The notes below the pieces were generated by a model. It did no database searches and was not told the origin of the DNA. It saw nothing but the letters and a program-made list of their open reading frames with translations. From Streptomyces sp. NBC_01255 (GTDB lineage: Bacteria > Actinomycetota > Actinomycetes > Streptomycetales > Streptomycetaceae), in NCBI RefSeq assembly GCF_036226445.1, contig NZ_CP108474.1:4464001-4528000 (forward strand): a DNA stretch of 64,000 nt, in the 5' to 3' direction. This document shows, piece by piece, positions 24,072 through 31,780 of this stretch (within the stretch, counting starts at the first letter, position 1; every line of letters starts with the position of its first letter). The position numbers and the translations under genes were made by a program.

Positions 24072-25550
24072 TCAGAAGTCGGTGGCGTAGCTCTTGTCGT
24101 GGGCGCCGGTGCGGGCGTGCGGGGTGGCCGGGCCGGAGCCCTCGGTGGCGGCGAGCGCGCGGACGGCGTCCAGGCGGGCGGGGCGGTAGTAGTCGCTGCC
24201 CTTGCGCCAGTACACGAGGAGCGGGACGACGCCGATGAGGAGTCCGCCGAGGCCGATGGTGAGGGCCGTGGTCGAGAGCTCGCCGAGCGATTCGACGAAG
24301 CACCAGAGCATGAAGCCGGAGCCGAGCAGCGGCCACAGGCCGCCGAGGAGGAAGTTCCGTACGGAGCGCAGGAGGAGCGACTTGTACGCGACGACGGCGG
24401 CGATGCCCGCGAGGCCGTAGTAGAAGGCGATCTGGAGGCCGATCGCGGCGACGGCGTCGCTGAGGATCCGCTGGACGGACTGCGCGGCTGCGGCGGCGGC
24501 GAACATGAGGAGCGCGGCTCCGCCGACGGCGGCGATCGCGACCCAGGGGGTGTTCCAGCGGCGGTGCACGGTGCCGAGCGCGGCGGGCAGGGTCCGGTCG
24601 CGGCCCATCGCGAAGAGCGAGCGGGTGACCTGGAGGAGGGTCGTCTCCAGGGTGGCGACGGTCGACAGGACGACGGCCACGACGAGGAGTTTGCCGCCGA
24701 CGCCCGGCCAGATCTCCTGGCCGAGGACGGCGAGGACGTTCGGTCCCGCGGTGCGGATCTCCTCGGCGGTCAGCAGGACGTTCACGGCGACGGTGAAGGC
24801 CTCGAAGAGGACGAAGACGAAGCCGACGCCGACGAGCGCGGCGAGTCCCGCCGTACGGCGGCTGTTCCGGGTCTCCTCGCTGAGGTTGCTGGTGACGTCC
24901 CAGCCCCAGTAGTAGAAGGCGGCGATGAGGGCGCCGGCGGCGAAGCCCTGGGGGCCGTCGAACTGGCCGAGGCCGAACCAGGACCAGTCGAAGGCGGCGG
25001 CCCGTCCCCGGTGCAGGACGGCGGCGACGACGAAGCCGATGAGGATCAGCATCTCGACGCCCGACATGACGAGTTGGGCCCGTACGGTCAGGCGGGCGCC
25101 GCCCAGGACGACGAGCAGCATCATCAGGAACCAGCCGGCGCCGACGGCCGCCGCGAGCGGGGTGTGGTTCGCGAGGTCCGGGTCGATCAGGGAGAGCGTG
25201 AGGGAGCCGGCGGGCAGCGAGCCCGCCACCATGAAGACGGTGGCGGCGAAGACGAGCGCCCAGCCGGAGAGGAAGCCGAGGAAGGGGTGGAGGGTGCGGC
25301 CCACCCAGGAGTAGCCGGCGCCGGCGTTCACGTCGATCCGGCCGAGGCGGGCGTAGGCGAGGACGATGCCGAGCATCGGTATCGCGCAGTAGAGCAGGGC
25401 GGCGGGTCCGGCGAAGCCGACCGCGCCGAAGAGGACGGCGGTGGTCGCGGCGAGCGAGTAGGCGGGTGCGCTGCCCGCCACGGCCATCACGATCGTGTCG
25501 AACGTGCCGAGGACATTGGGCTGGAGCCCTCTGCTGTGGGTGGTGCGCAT
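24072..25550 (-). CDS. APC-superfamily amino acid/polyamine permease
   Basis: A 492-residue permease with about 12 membrane helices. Residues 10-60 contain LGTFDTIVMAVAGSAPAYSLAAT, the conserved first helix that binds the substrate amino group, and FYYWGWDVTSNLSEETRNSRR matches the helix-6 region and following loop of the family. ATG 25550 follows GAGGA. An ~140-nt G-rich repeat-bearing leader precedes it. Substrate not predictable from sequence alone; the group includes basic amino acid and polyamine importers. Confidence 0.88.
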   Translation of the reverse strand: MRTTHSRGLQPNVLGTFDTIVMAVAGSAPAYSLAATTAVLFGAVGFAGPAALLYCAIPMLGIVLAYARLGRIDVNAGAGYSWVGRTLHPFLGFLSGWALVFAATVFMVAGSLPAGSLTLSLIDPDLANHTPLAAAVGAGWFLMMLLVVLGGARLTVRAQLVMSGVEMLILIGFVVAAVLHRGRAAAFDWSWFGLGQFDGPQGFAAGALIAAFYYWGWDVTSNLSEETRNSRRTAGLAALVGVGFVFVLFEAFTVAVNVLLTAEEIRTAGPNVLAVLGQEIWPGVGGKLLVVAVVLSTVATLETTLLQVTRSLFAMGRDRTLPAALGTVHRRWNTPWVAIAAVGGAALLMFAAAAAAQSVQRILSDAVAAIGLQIAFYYGLAGIAAVVAYKSLLLRSVRNFLLGGLWPLLGSGFMLWCFVESLGELSTTALTIGLGGLLIGVVPLLVYWRKGSDYYRPARLDAVRALAATEGSGPATPHARTGAHDKSYATDF

Positions 25551-25594
25551 GGCGGAGTCCTCGGGGCGCGGGGGGTGGTGAGGCGGGCGGTGGG

Positions 25595-25645
25595 GGTGCG
25601 GTGGGGGGTGCGGTGGCGGTGCGGTGGCAGGCGGCGGTGCGGTGG
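25595..25645. repeat. GGTGCGGTGG repeats in the permease leader
   Basis: Four exact copies of GGTGCGGTGG start at 25595, 25607, 25618 and 25636. They lie 45-100 nt upstream of the permease ATG, on the strand complementary to its transcript, so the mRNA would be C-rich and the template strand G-rich with G-quadruplex potential. Confidence 0.75.
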
Positions 25646-25808
25646 CAGGGTGAAGTGGCCCGTCCGCCGGGTCGGTTGCGCGACGGCGGCAGGCGCGGAG
25701 CACGGTGGATCGCTGTGGATCTCGCGGAATCTCGGTGAATCGAGCGCATCGTAGTCGCCCGGATGGCGTTCGGTAACGGCGGTGGGGAGGGTTCCGTTCC
25801 GTGACCGC

Positions 25809-25848
25809 CGGTAAGTCCTCCCGTACGCCCCCCGGGGGAGGTTTACCG
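25809..25848 (-). terminator. Terminator at the end of the FUSC gene
   Basis: Nested inverted repeats CGGTAA (25809-25814)/TTACCG (25843-25848) and CCTCCC (25817-25822)/GGGAGG (25836-25841) form one stem that includes the FUSC stop codon. Confidence 0.65.
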
Positions 25849-27798
25849 CAGGTCGGGACCGGCGATGGCGCGGGCCGCGCGGACCTCCTGGCGGAGGGGT
25901 GCGAGGACTCCGTTCTCGTCGCCCGGGAGCTCCGCGCGGACCTCCACGAGCGTGACGCTGGAGCGCAGTCCTTCGGAGAGTTCGCGCAACTCCCGCTCCA
26001 CGGCGGCGACCTCGGCCGCGTCGGGGGCGGGGGCGCCGTGGGCGACGCGGATCCGGGCGGCGGTCGTCGCGTCGACGATCCGCTCGACGGCGACGACGAG
26101 CGGCCACCAGGCGGCGGCGCGGGTGCCGGTGGGCGGCGGTTCGGTCAGGGCGCGCTGGAATTCGGAGCGGACGGTCGACAGGTCCCGGTAGAGCTTGCGC
26201 CGGGCCCGGTGACGGGCGGTCCGGTCGTCCGCCGTGAACGCGCCGCCGACGTACGCGGCGGTGTCGGCGACGGCGTCCGCGAGCCGGTCCCCGATACGGG
26301 TGTGCCAGGACTCGGGCCAGAGGAGGTAGCCGGCGATCAGGGTGATCGCGCAGCCGATGAGCGAGTCGTAGAGGCGGGGCATGACGAGGTCGAAGCCCTG
26401 GTGGTTGAGCATGTCGGAGAGCAGCAGGATGACCGGGGTGATGGCCGCGGTCTGGAAGGCGTACCCCTTCGCCGAGAAGGCCGGGATCAGGGCGGCGAGC
26501 GCCACCATCACGGGCACGTCCCACCAGCCTCTCGGGACCTCGGCGAGGACGAGGGCGGCGAGGACGAGGCCGGCGGCGGTGCCGAGGGCGCGGAGCACGG
26601 CCCGGGAGAAGACCGAGCCGAAGTCGGGCTTCATGACGAAGGTGACGGTGAGCGCGACCCAGTACGAGCGGGGCACGGGGATCAGCGAGACGAAGGCCTG
26701 GGCGAGGCCGATGCAGAGCGCGAGCCGCAGCCCGTACCGCCAGGACGCCTCGGAGAGCAGGACGGCGCGGGTGGCGCGGCGGACCCGGACGCGGAGGGCG
26801 GCGGGGCGGCCGAGCCGGTCGTCGATGTTGTAGGGGGCGGGCTCGTCCTGGTGGACGACGGTCGCCGCGTAGCGCAGGGCGTGGTCGACGGCCTTCTCGG
26901 CGGGCCGCTCGGGCGCGGGCAGGTCGAGGACGGGGGTGCCGGTGCGGCCTTCCTCGACGGCGTCGGCGAGTTCCCGTACGGCCGCGGGGATCGCGGCGGG
27001 CAGCGGGCCGAGGAGCCGGACGCGGAGGCGGGCGGCGGGGGCGGCTTCGAGGAGCGGGACGAGGGCGTTGAGCTGGGAGAGGAGCCGGACCAGGTGGGGC
27101 GCGCGGCCGTGTTGGCGGGCGCGGCGGGCGAGGACCAGGTCGTAGGACTGGTTGAGGGAGGCGGTGACGGCGTGCCGCTGTTCGTCGTAGGCGGCGGCGG
27201 TGGTGCCGGTGGCCTCGTAGAGGTCGGCGACGGCCCGGTAGGTGGCGGCGACGGCGGCGCGTTCGGGGGCGGTGCGGCGCAGGGGCCAGCCGAGGAGGGT
27301 GAGGAGGAGGACGAAGAGCCCGCCGAGGGTGAGGAGCAGGGGCGCCTTCCACCACGGTCCCGGCATGGGGAGGCCGGCGCCGACCACGCAGTTCAGGAGC
27401 AGCAGGAGTCCCGACACGGAGGCGACGGCGCCGATCGACGAGATCATCCCGGAGACGAGCGCGACGAGGGTGAGGACGGCGACGGCGAGCCAGCCGTGGC
27501 CGAAGACGAGGGTGCCGAGGGTGACGCCGAGGGCGCCGAAGAGCTGCGGCACCGCGATGTTGAAGATCCGCATCCGGTAGGCGTCGGCGGTGTCGCCGAT
27601 GACACCGGAGAGGGCGCCCATGGAGACGAGGGCGCCGTAGGCGGGCTGTCCGACGGCGAGTCCGACGGCGATCGGCGCGGACAGCGCGACGGACGCGCGG
27701 GCGACGGCGGCCCAGGGGATGGGGGTGGGGGCGGGCTTGAGCCCGGCCGTGAGCCAGGTGGGCGGTGAGAGCCGTACGGGCCGAGCGGGGCGTGCCAT
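25843..27798 (-). CDS. FUSC-family (aromatic acid exporter-like) membrane protein
   Basis: A 651-residue protein with the duplicated FUSC architecture: an N-terminal membrane block (about residues 28-165), a soluble helical domain (about 170-340), a second membrane block (about 360-480) with LRLALCIGLAQAFVSLIPVPRSYWVALTVTFVMKP-type helices beginning LRLALCIGLA, and a cytoplasmic tail. Members resemble AaeB/YccS and are proposed to export aromatic acids or organise cell-envelope stress responses. ATG 27798 is used; an in-frame TTG at 27807 is possible. It follows GtrA-like gene by 30 nt in the same direction. Confidence 0.85.
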   Translation of the reverse strand: MARPARPVRLSPPTWLTAGLKPAPTPIPWAAVARASVALSAPIAVGLAVGQPAYGALVSMGALSGVIGDTADAYRMRIFNIAVPQLFGALGVTLGTLVFGHGWLAVAVLTLVALVSGMISSIGAVASVSGLLLLLNCVVGAGLPMPGPWWKAPLLLTLGGLFVLLLTLLGWPLRRTAPERAAVAATYRAVADLYEATGTTAAAYDEQRHAVTASLNQSYDLVLARRARQHGRAPHLVRLLSQLNALVPLLEAAPAARLRVRLLGPLPAAIPAAVRELADAVEEGRTGTPVLDLPAPERPAEKAVDHALRYAATVVHQDEPAPYNIDDRLGRPAALRVRVRRATRAVLLSEASWRYGLRLALCIGLAQAFVSLIPVPRSYWVALTVTFVMKPDFGSVFSRAVLRALGTAAGLVLAALVLAEVPRGWWDVPVMVALAALIPAFSAKGYAFQTAAITPVILLLSDMLNHQGFDLVMPRLYDSLIGCAITLIAGYLLWPESWHTRIGDRLADAVADTAAYVGGAFTADDRTARHRARRKLYRDLSTVRSEFQRALTEPPPTGTRAAAWWPLVVAVERIVDATTAARIRVAHGAPAPDAAEVAAVERELRELSEGLRSSVTLVEVRAELPGDENGVLAPLRQEVRAARAIAGPDLR

Positions 27799-27828
27799 GC
27801 CCCCCAACTTACGTGTCAGGTGGTGCGG

Positions 27829-28365
27829 TCAGGCGGCGCGGCAGAGCTCGGCGCGGTGGGGGTGGTCGGCCGGGGTCGCCGGGGTCGAGGTGTGGGTGAC
27901 GGTCCTGTGGACCGGTCGCGTGGCGTTCGTGGCCCGCGAGCGGGTCCTGGTGAAGACGACGAGGCGGAGCACCGCGAAGCGGGCGGTGCCGGCGAGTGCG
28001 GAGGCGGTCAGGTAGACGATCTGTTCGAGCATCGCCCCGGGCGCCGCCACCAGTTGCTGGAGGAGCAGCATCGCGCCGCAGGTCACCGCGTACGCGGCCG
28101 CGGCGGAGCCGGCCGACTGCGTGTGCTGGCGCCAGGTGGCGCGTCCGCCCGCGCCGAAGGTGAAGCGGGCGTGCAGCTCGGTGGAGAGGAGTGTGGAGGC
28201 CACGGCTATCAGGGCGTTGGCCAGGAGCCAGGGGATCCAGGAGGCGAGGCCCGTCACGGCGAAGCTGGAGGCGATGCCGACTCCGCCGCCGCAGAGCACG
28301 AAGCGGGCGAAGGCGTGGAAGGCGCCGGGTGCCGTCTGCTGCCGGCTCTGCCCTGCTGTCTCCAT
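27829..28365 (-). CDS. GtrA-like membrane protein
   Basis: A 178-residue protein with four membrane helices: FARFVLCGGGVGIASSF, PWLLANALIAVASTLLS, AAAAYAVTCGAMLLLQQL and IVYLTASALAGTARFAVLR. The pattern RFVLCGG...NxLxxxxSTLLSTELHARFTF is that of GtrA family proteins, which help move lipid-linked sugars across the membrane. The tail is long and Thr/Arg/Pro-rich. GGAGGGG precedes ATG 28365. No glycosyltransferase is adjacent. The upstream region holds the striking GCCAT palindrome array at 28444-28513. Confidence 0.85.
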   Translation of the reverse strand: METAGQSRQQTAPGAFHAFARFVLCGGGVGIASSFAVTGLASWIPWLLANALIAVASTLLSTELHARFTFGAGGRATWRQHTQSAGSAAAAYAVTCGAMLLLQQLVAAPGAMLEQIVYLTASALAGTARFAVLRLVVFTRTRSRATNATRPVHRTVTHTSTPATPADHPHRAELCRAA

Positions 28366-28443
28366 GATCGGACCCCTCCGCTGGCTCGCTCCGCCGCCCG
28401 ATGCGTACCCGTCGGCCGGTGGGCCGTGGGCGTGCATCCCTTA

Positions 28444-28513
28444 TGGCGCCATGATGGCACATGAGTGGCGCCATGGCGAGCCATTAATGGCATCAGTGGC
28501 GCCATCGATGGCG
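28444..28513. repeat. Palindrome array of GCCAT/ATGGC half-sites
   Basis: Within 70 bp there are three TGGCGCCA palindromes (28444-28451, 28466-28473, 28497-28504), a perfect GCCATTAATGGC (28479-28490), a perfect CGCCATCGATGGCG (28500-28513), and ATGGC-ga-GCCAT (28473-28484). Weaker TGGCAC/GTGCCA half-sites flank it on both sides, out to about 28550. It lies 80-150 nt upstream of the GtrA-like ATG and is non-coding. The rest of the 28366-28643 gap shows nothing else I recognise. Confidence 0.8.
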
Positions 28514-28643
28514 TCAGGGGGCGCCAAGGGGTGCCAAGGGGGTGCCATCAGGGGTGGTGGAGGTGCCTCATCCTGGGGTCAGTGACTGGAGCGGCGCATG
28601 GGGCGTCCTCGACGGCCCCGCGCGGCGAGGGTCGGTGCGGTGG

Positions 28644-28880
28644 TCAGTTGCGGTAGGACTCGACCTCCGAGGCCGGGCGGAGGGCGGCCGTGTCCGGGTC
28701 CTCGCCGAATTCGCTCTTCGCCCGGCGCTGGCGCAGCAGGTCCCAGCACTGGTCGAGCCTGACCTCCAGCTGGGCGAGGCGGGTGCGTTCCTCCGGGAGG
28801 AGGCCGCCCGTGCGCGTGCGCAGCGCGCGTTCCTCCTCGACGAGGGCGCCGATGTCGCCCAGGATCTCCTCGTTGTCCAT
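28644..28880 (-). CDS. DUF2630 family small protein
   Basis: A 78-residue acidic helical protein: DNEEILGDIGALVEEERALR, then LAQLEVRLDQCWDLLRQRRAK, matching DUF2630, a small coiled-coil family common in actinomycetes with no known function. ATG 28880 begins the family-conserved N-terminus; the longer open frame upstream is out of family. It follows the endonuclease/exonuclease/phosphatase gene by 44 nt. Confidence 0.85.
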   Translation of the reverse strand: MDNEEILGDIGALVEEERALRTRTGGLLPEERTRLAQLEVRLDQCWDLLRQRRAKSEFGEDPDTAALRPASEVESYRN

Positions 28881-28924
28881 GCTTTCAGCGTGGCCGATCA
28901 GCGTCTCGCGCGCAGGTCGAGAGC

Positions 28925-29956
28925 TCAGCGCTCTCCGCGCAGGTCGAGATCGGCGAGGACGGCCCGGTGGTCGGAGCCCGCGAGGTCGAGGAAGCGGATG
29001 CTCCGTACGGTGAAGTCGTCGCTCACCAGGACGTGGTCGATCTGGGCGAACGGCGGCAGCGGGCCTTCCATGGGCCAGGTCGGGGTGCGGCTCGCGTCCG
29101 CGCGCCGGGCGGCGTCCTGGAGGCGGCCGGCGGCGAGGATCGAGCGGAAGGCCGCGTGGTCCTGGGAGGCGTTGAAGTCCCCGGCGAACAGACGTGGCCC
29201 CGTGCCGAGCCGGGTCACGGCCTCGTCCTCGATCCGGCCGAGCTCCTGCTTCCACCCGTCGATCTGGCCCGGCACCGGCGGCAGCGGGTGGGCGAGTTGG
29301 AGGCGTACGGGCAGTCCGGCGATCCGGGCGGTGGCGCCCGGCATGCCCATCGCCGCCGGGATGACCCGCTCGTCGGTGAGCGGGTAGGCGCTCAGCAGGA
29401 CGGAGCCGGAGGCCCCGCCGGCGTCGACCGAGGTGTGGTGGGGGAGTTCGGCGGCGAAGGCCGTGGTCAGGGCGTGTCCGCACACGAGGTCGCACTCGGT
29501 GGCGAAGACGAGCTGGGGGCGTTCGCGCCGGATCGTGTCGATCAGCGCCCCGGTGGCCTGGCCGTACTCGACGTTGGCGGCGAGCACCTTGACCCGGGCC
29601 AGCGGCAGTCCGTACGAGGTGACGAGCTGCGGCATGTAGGGCAGGGAACTCCAGCCGACCGCGGCGAGGACGACGACGGCGAGGAGGGTGAGCGCGCGGC
29701 GCCGGGCGACGGCGGCGAGGAGCACCGCGAGCCCGGCGGGCACGGCGAGCCAGGGCAGCAGGGAGAGCAGCTGCGGTACGGGGGAGATCCCGTCCGTGTC
29801 GAGGAAGCGGCAGGCGCTGATCAGGGCCGGGACGACCAGGAGCAGCCCGGCGGCCCAGGCGGTGAGGCGGTGCCTGGGCCGGAGGGGCTGGGGTTCGGGA
29901 GCCGTCGGTGCGGCGCTCGTCACGGATGCGGTTGGGGCGGCAGGGGCTCGGTCCAC
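28925..29956 (-). CDS. Membrane-anchored endonuclease/exonuclease/phosphatase-fold protein
   Basis: A 343-residue protein. Three membrane helices lie in the first ~105 residues (LTAWAAGLLLVVPALISA, LLSLLPWLAVPAGLAVLLAA, ALTLLAVVVLAAVGW). The EEP catalytic domain follows: VKVLAANVEYG, FATECD (Glu of the metal site), LFAGDFNAS (Asp/Asn), QIDHVLVS and the terminal catalytic GSDHRAVLADL. It is probably exposed outside the membrane, acting on nucleic acid, phospholipid or inositol phosphate. GTG start with GAAAGG upstream. It lies 5 nt behind the lipoprotein gene in the same operon. Confidence 0.88.
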   Translation of the reverse strand: MDRAPAAPTASVTSAAPTAPEPQPLRPRHRLTAWAAGLLLVVPALISACRFLDTDGISPVPQLLSLLPWLAVPAGLAVLLAAVARRRALTLLAVVVLAAVGWSSLPYMPQLVTSYGLPLARVKVLAANVEYGQATGALIDTIRRERPQLVFATECDLVCGHALTTAFAAELPHHTSVDAGGASGSVLLSAYPLTDERVIPAAMGMPGATARIAGLPVRLQLAHPLPPVPGQIDGWKQELGRIEDEAVTRLGTGPRLFAGDFNASQDHAAFRSILAAGRLQDAARRADASRTPTWPMEGPLPPFAQIDHVLVSDDFTVRSIRFLDLAGSDHRAVLADLDLRGER

Positions 29957-29961
29957 GCCTT

Positions 29962-30402
29962 TCAGTGTCGCAGGGCCTGTGCGATCTCCGCGGTCGTGGT
30001 GCCCGAGAGCGTCCGATTGCTGCGCGCCGTACCCGACTTGGAGGCTCCGGGTTCGACGCCGTTGATGTTCAGGACGACCGCGTCGAGGAGATTTCCGCTG
30101 TCGTCACGGAAGTTGACCATGACCGTGTAGTCGGCGTTCTTGTCCTGGGGGTTGGTCGCCGTGATCTCGGCGACCGTGCGGTCCCCGTCGGCGCTCGTCG
30201 TCCCGGCCTTCACGTCGCCGGTGGCGTTGACCCCGTCCTTGACCTCGTTCATCTTCTCCTCGGCCGCCGAGGCGACGGCGGCCGTTGCGGAGGAGACGAC
30301 CTCGCCGGCCTTCTCCGAGACGGCGTCGCAGCCGGTGAGGGAGAGGGTGACGGAGAGGAGGGCGGAGGCGGCGAGGGCGACTCCCGTCGTGCGTGGTCTC
30401 AT
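29962..30402 (-). CDS. FxLYD-type lipoprotein
   Basis: A 146-residue lipoprotein: basic start MRPRTTG, hydrophobic stretch, lipobox SLTGC with Cys25. After an Ala/Glu/Lys-rich spacer, the C-terminal beta domain (TATNPQDKNADYTVMVNFRD, then VLNINGVEPGASKSG) resembles FxLYD domains. Anchored on the outer face of the membrane; role unknown. It sits 11 nt after the DUF7144 gene and 5 nt before the EEP gene, so the three are one operon. Confidence 0.85.
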   Translation of the reverse strand: MRPRTTGVALAASALLSVTLSLTGCDAVSEKAGEVVSSATAAVASAAEEKMNEVKDGVNATGDVKAGTTSADGDRTVAEITATNPQDKNADYTVMVNFRDDSGNLLDAVVLNINGVEPGASKSGTARSNRTLSGTTTAEIAQALRH

Positions 30403-30413
30403 CGGTGGCCGCC

Positions 30414-30839
30414 TCAGAACTTCTCGGTCGTGCCGTAGGCCTCGTCCGTGGCCAGTGCCCAGATCACGAAGATCGAGATGGCCATGGAGAACAGCGCCCA
30501 CCACGGCTGGTACGGCAGGAAGAGGAACTGGAAGAGGACGTTGAGGGAGGCCAGCGCGATACCGGCGACCCGGCCCCACTCGGCGCCCTTGAGGATCCCG
30601 TAGCCGGCGATCGCGAGGATGATGCCGAGGATCAGGTGGATCCAGCCCCAGGTGGTGAGGTTGAACTTGAAGACGTAGTCGCCGACCCGGGTGTAGACGT
30701 CGTCCTCGGCGATCCCTGCGATGCCCTGGAAGACGTCCATGAATCCGGTGACCAGCATGAGGACACCGGCGAAGAGGGTGCCGCCGGTGGCCCAGGCACT
30801 CGAGGTGCTCGGCTTGCGGGGTGCGGTGTTCTGGCTCAT
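30414..30839 (-). CDS. DUF7144 four-helix membrane protein
   Basis: A 141-residue membrane protein with four helices and the family core LMLVTGFMDVFQGIAGIAEDDVY, TTWGWIHLILGIILAIAGY, GRVAGIALASLNVLFQF and YQPWWALFSMAISIFVIWAL. Common in Streptomyces; function unknown. First gene of the DUF7144-lipoprotein-EEP-DUF2630 run. Confidence 0.88.
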   Translation of the reverse strand: MSQNTAPRKPSTSSAWATGGTLFAGVLMLVTGFMDVFQGIAGIAEDDVYTRVGDYVFKFNLTTWGWIHLILGIILAIAGYGILKGAEWGRVAGIALASLNVLFQFLFLPYQPWWALFSMAISIFVIWALATDEAYGTTEKF

Positions 30840-30876
30840 GACCCCATCGTCGGAGCGTTCGTACGATTCCGAACTT

Positions 30877-31692
30877 TCAGCTGGGCCGAACGAGTGAGCG
30901 AAGGTAGGAGTCGAGTGCGGAGTCGAACTCCTCGGGCCGTTCCAGGTTGGGCAGGTGCGCGGCCCGTTCGATGACGGCGAGCGTGGAGTGGGGCAGCAGC
31001 GCGTGCATCTCCTCCGCGTCCGCGACCGGTGTGTACGTGTCGTCCCGGCCGACCACGACGAGCGCGGGCACGGCGACGGTGGTGAGCGACTCGCGGTAGT
31101 CGGGCCGCTCGGCCCGGCCGCGCAGCGCGGCGGCGGCGCCGGCGGGGTCGGTCGCGCACATCATGCGGTGCACGTGCGGCGCGGCATGGGTGTTGTACGG
31201 GGCGACCATCCGGTCCAGGACCTCGTCGGCGTACTCCCGCATGGCGTCGGCGCCGCCGGCGAGCAGCCGGTCGGCCATGGCGTTCCGGGCGGCCTTGCCC
31301 TCGTCGGTCTCGGCGGCCGGGAACGTGTCGGCGAGGACGAGGCCGCGGACGCGCTCCGGGTGGCGGCGGTGGAGCTCCATGGCGATCTGGCCGCCCATGG
31401 AGAGGCCCGCGACGACGCACTCCTCGATGTCCAGGTGGTCGAGGAGGTCGACGAGGTCCTCGGCGAAGTCGCCGAGGCCGGTGAGTCCGGTGAGGTCGCC
31501 CGTCGCGCCGGGCGGGGTGATGCCGTAGCCGCGCAGGTCGGGGGCGATCACCCGGTGCGTGAGGGAGAAACGGTCGATCTGGGGCTGCCACATGGTGTGG
31601 TCGAAGGGGTGGCCGTGGACGAGGAGGAGCGCGGGGCCGCTGCCGCGGTCCTCGAAGTAGAGGCGGGTGGCGAGGTTGTCGGTGAAGCGCAT
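30877..31692 (-). CDS. Alpha/beta-fold hydrolase controlled by divergent MocR regulator
   Basis: A 271-residue alpha/beta hydrolase. Oxyanion-loop LLLVHGHPFDHTMW, nucleophile elbow VAGLSMGGQ (Ser about 97), acid in VVVGRDDTYTP, and the catalytic His in IERAAHLPNLERP. This is close to the lactonase/haloperoxidase-like group (3-oxoadipate enol-lactonase type). It is divergent from the MocR-type regulator at 31781; a pair of perfect 14-bp direct repeats lies between them, making this hydrolase the probable target. Substrate unknown. Confidence 0.88.
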   Translation of the reverse strand: MRFTDNLATRLYFEDRGSGPALLLVHGHPFDHTMWQPQIDRFSLTHRVIAPDLRGYGITPPGATGDLTGLTGLGDFAEDLVDLLDHLDIEECVVAGLSMGGQIAMELHRRHPERVRGLVLADTFPAAETDEGKAARNAMADRLLAGGADAMREYADEVLDRMVAPYNTHAAPHVHRMMCATDPAGAAAALRGRAERPDYRESLTTVAVPALVVVGRDDTYTPVADAEEMHALLPHSTLAVIERAAHLPNLERPEEFDSALDSYLRSLVRPS

Positions 31693-31718
31693 GACGGCAG
31701 GCTAGGCAGCGGCGATCG

Positions 31719-31755
31719 CTCGGTGCAATGAGATCTTTGCTCTCGGTGCAATGAG
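31719..31755. promoter_or_regulatory. MocR operator candidate: perfect 14-bp direct repeats
   Basis: CTCGGTGCAATGAG occurs at 31719-31732 and 31742-31755, period 23 bp, in the divergent region between the hydrolase and the GntR/MocR gene. Direct repeats about two helical turns apart are typical for MocR-subfamily regulators such as PdxR and TauR. Confidence 0.75.
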
Positions 31756-31780
31756 GCGCGCTGTGCGAGGGAGGGGTGTC

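Noticed and set aside
23014..25749. 911-codon minus-strand frame spanning the helical-repeat gene and much of the permease
   Set aside because: Only its last 329 codons (from ATG 24003, with AAGGAG) are protein-like; the rest is Arg/Pro-rich out-of-frame reading of the APC permease.
28254..28505. ORFs through the GCCAT palindrome array, encoding MAPLM-type repeats
   Set aside because: The peptides only reflect the repeated DNA motif; no Shine-Dalgarno and they overlap the GtrA gene.
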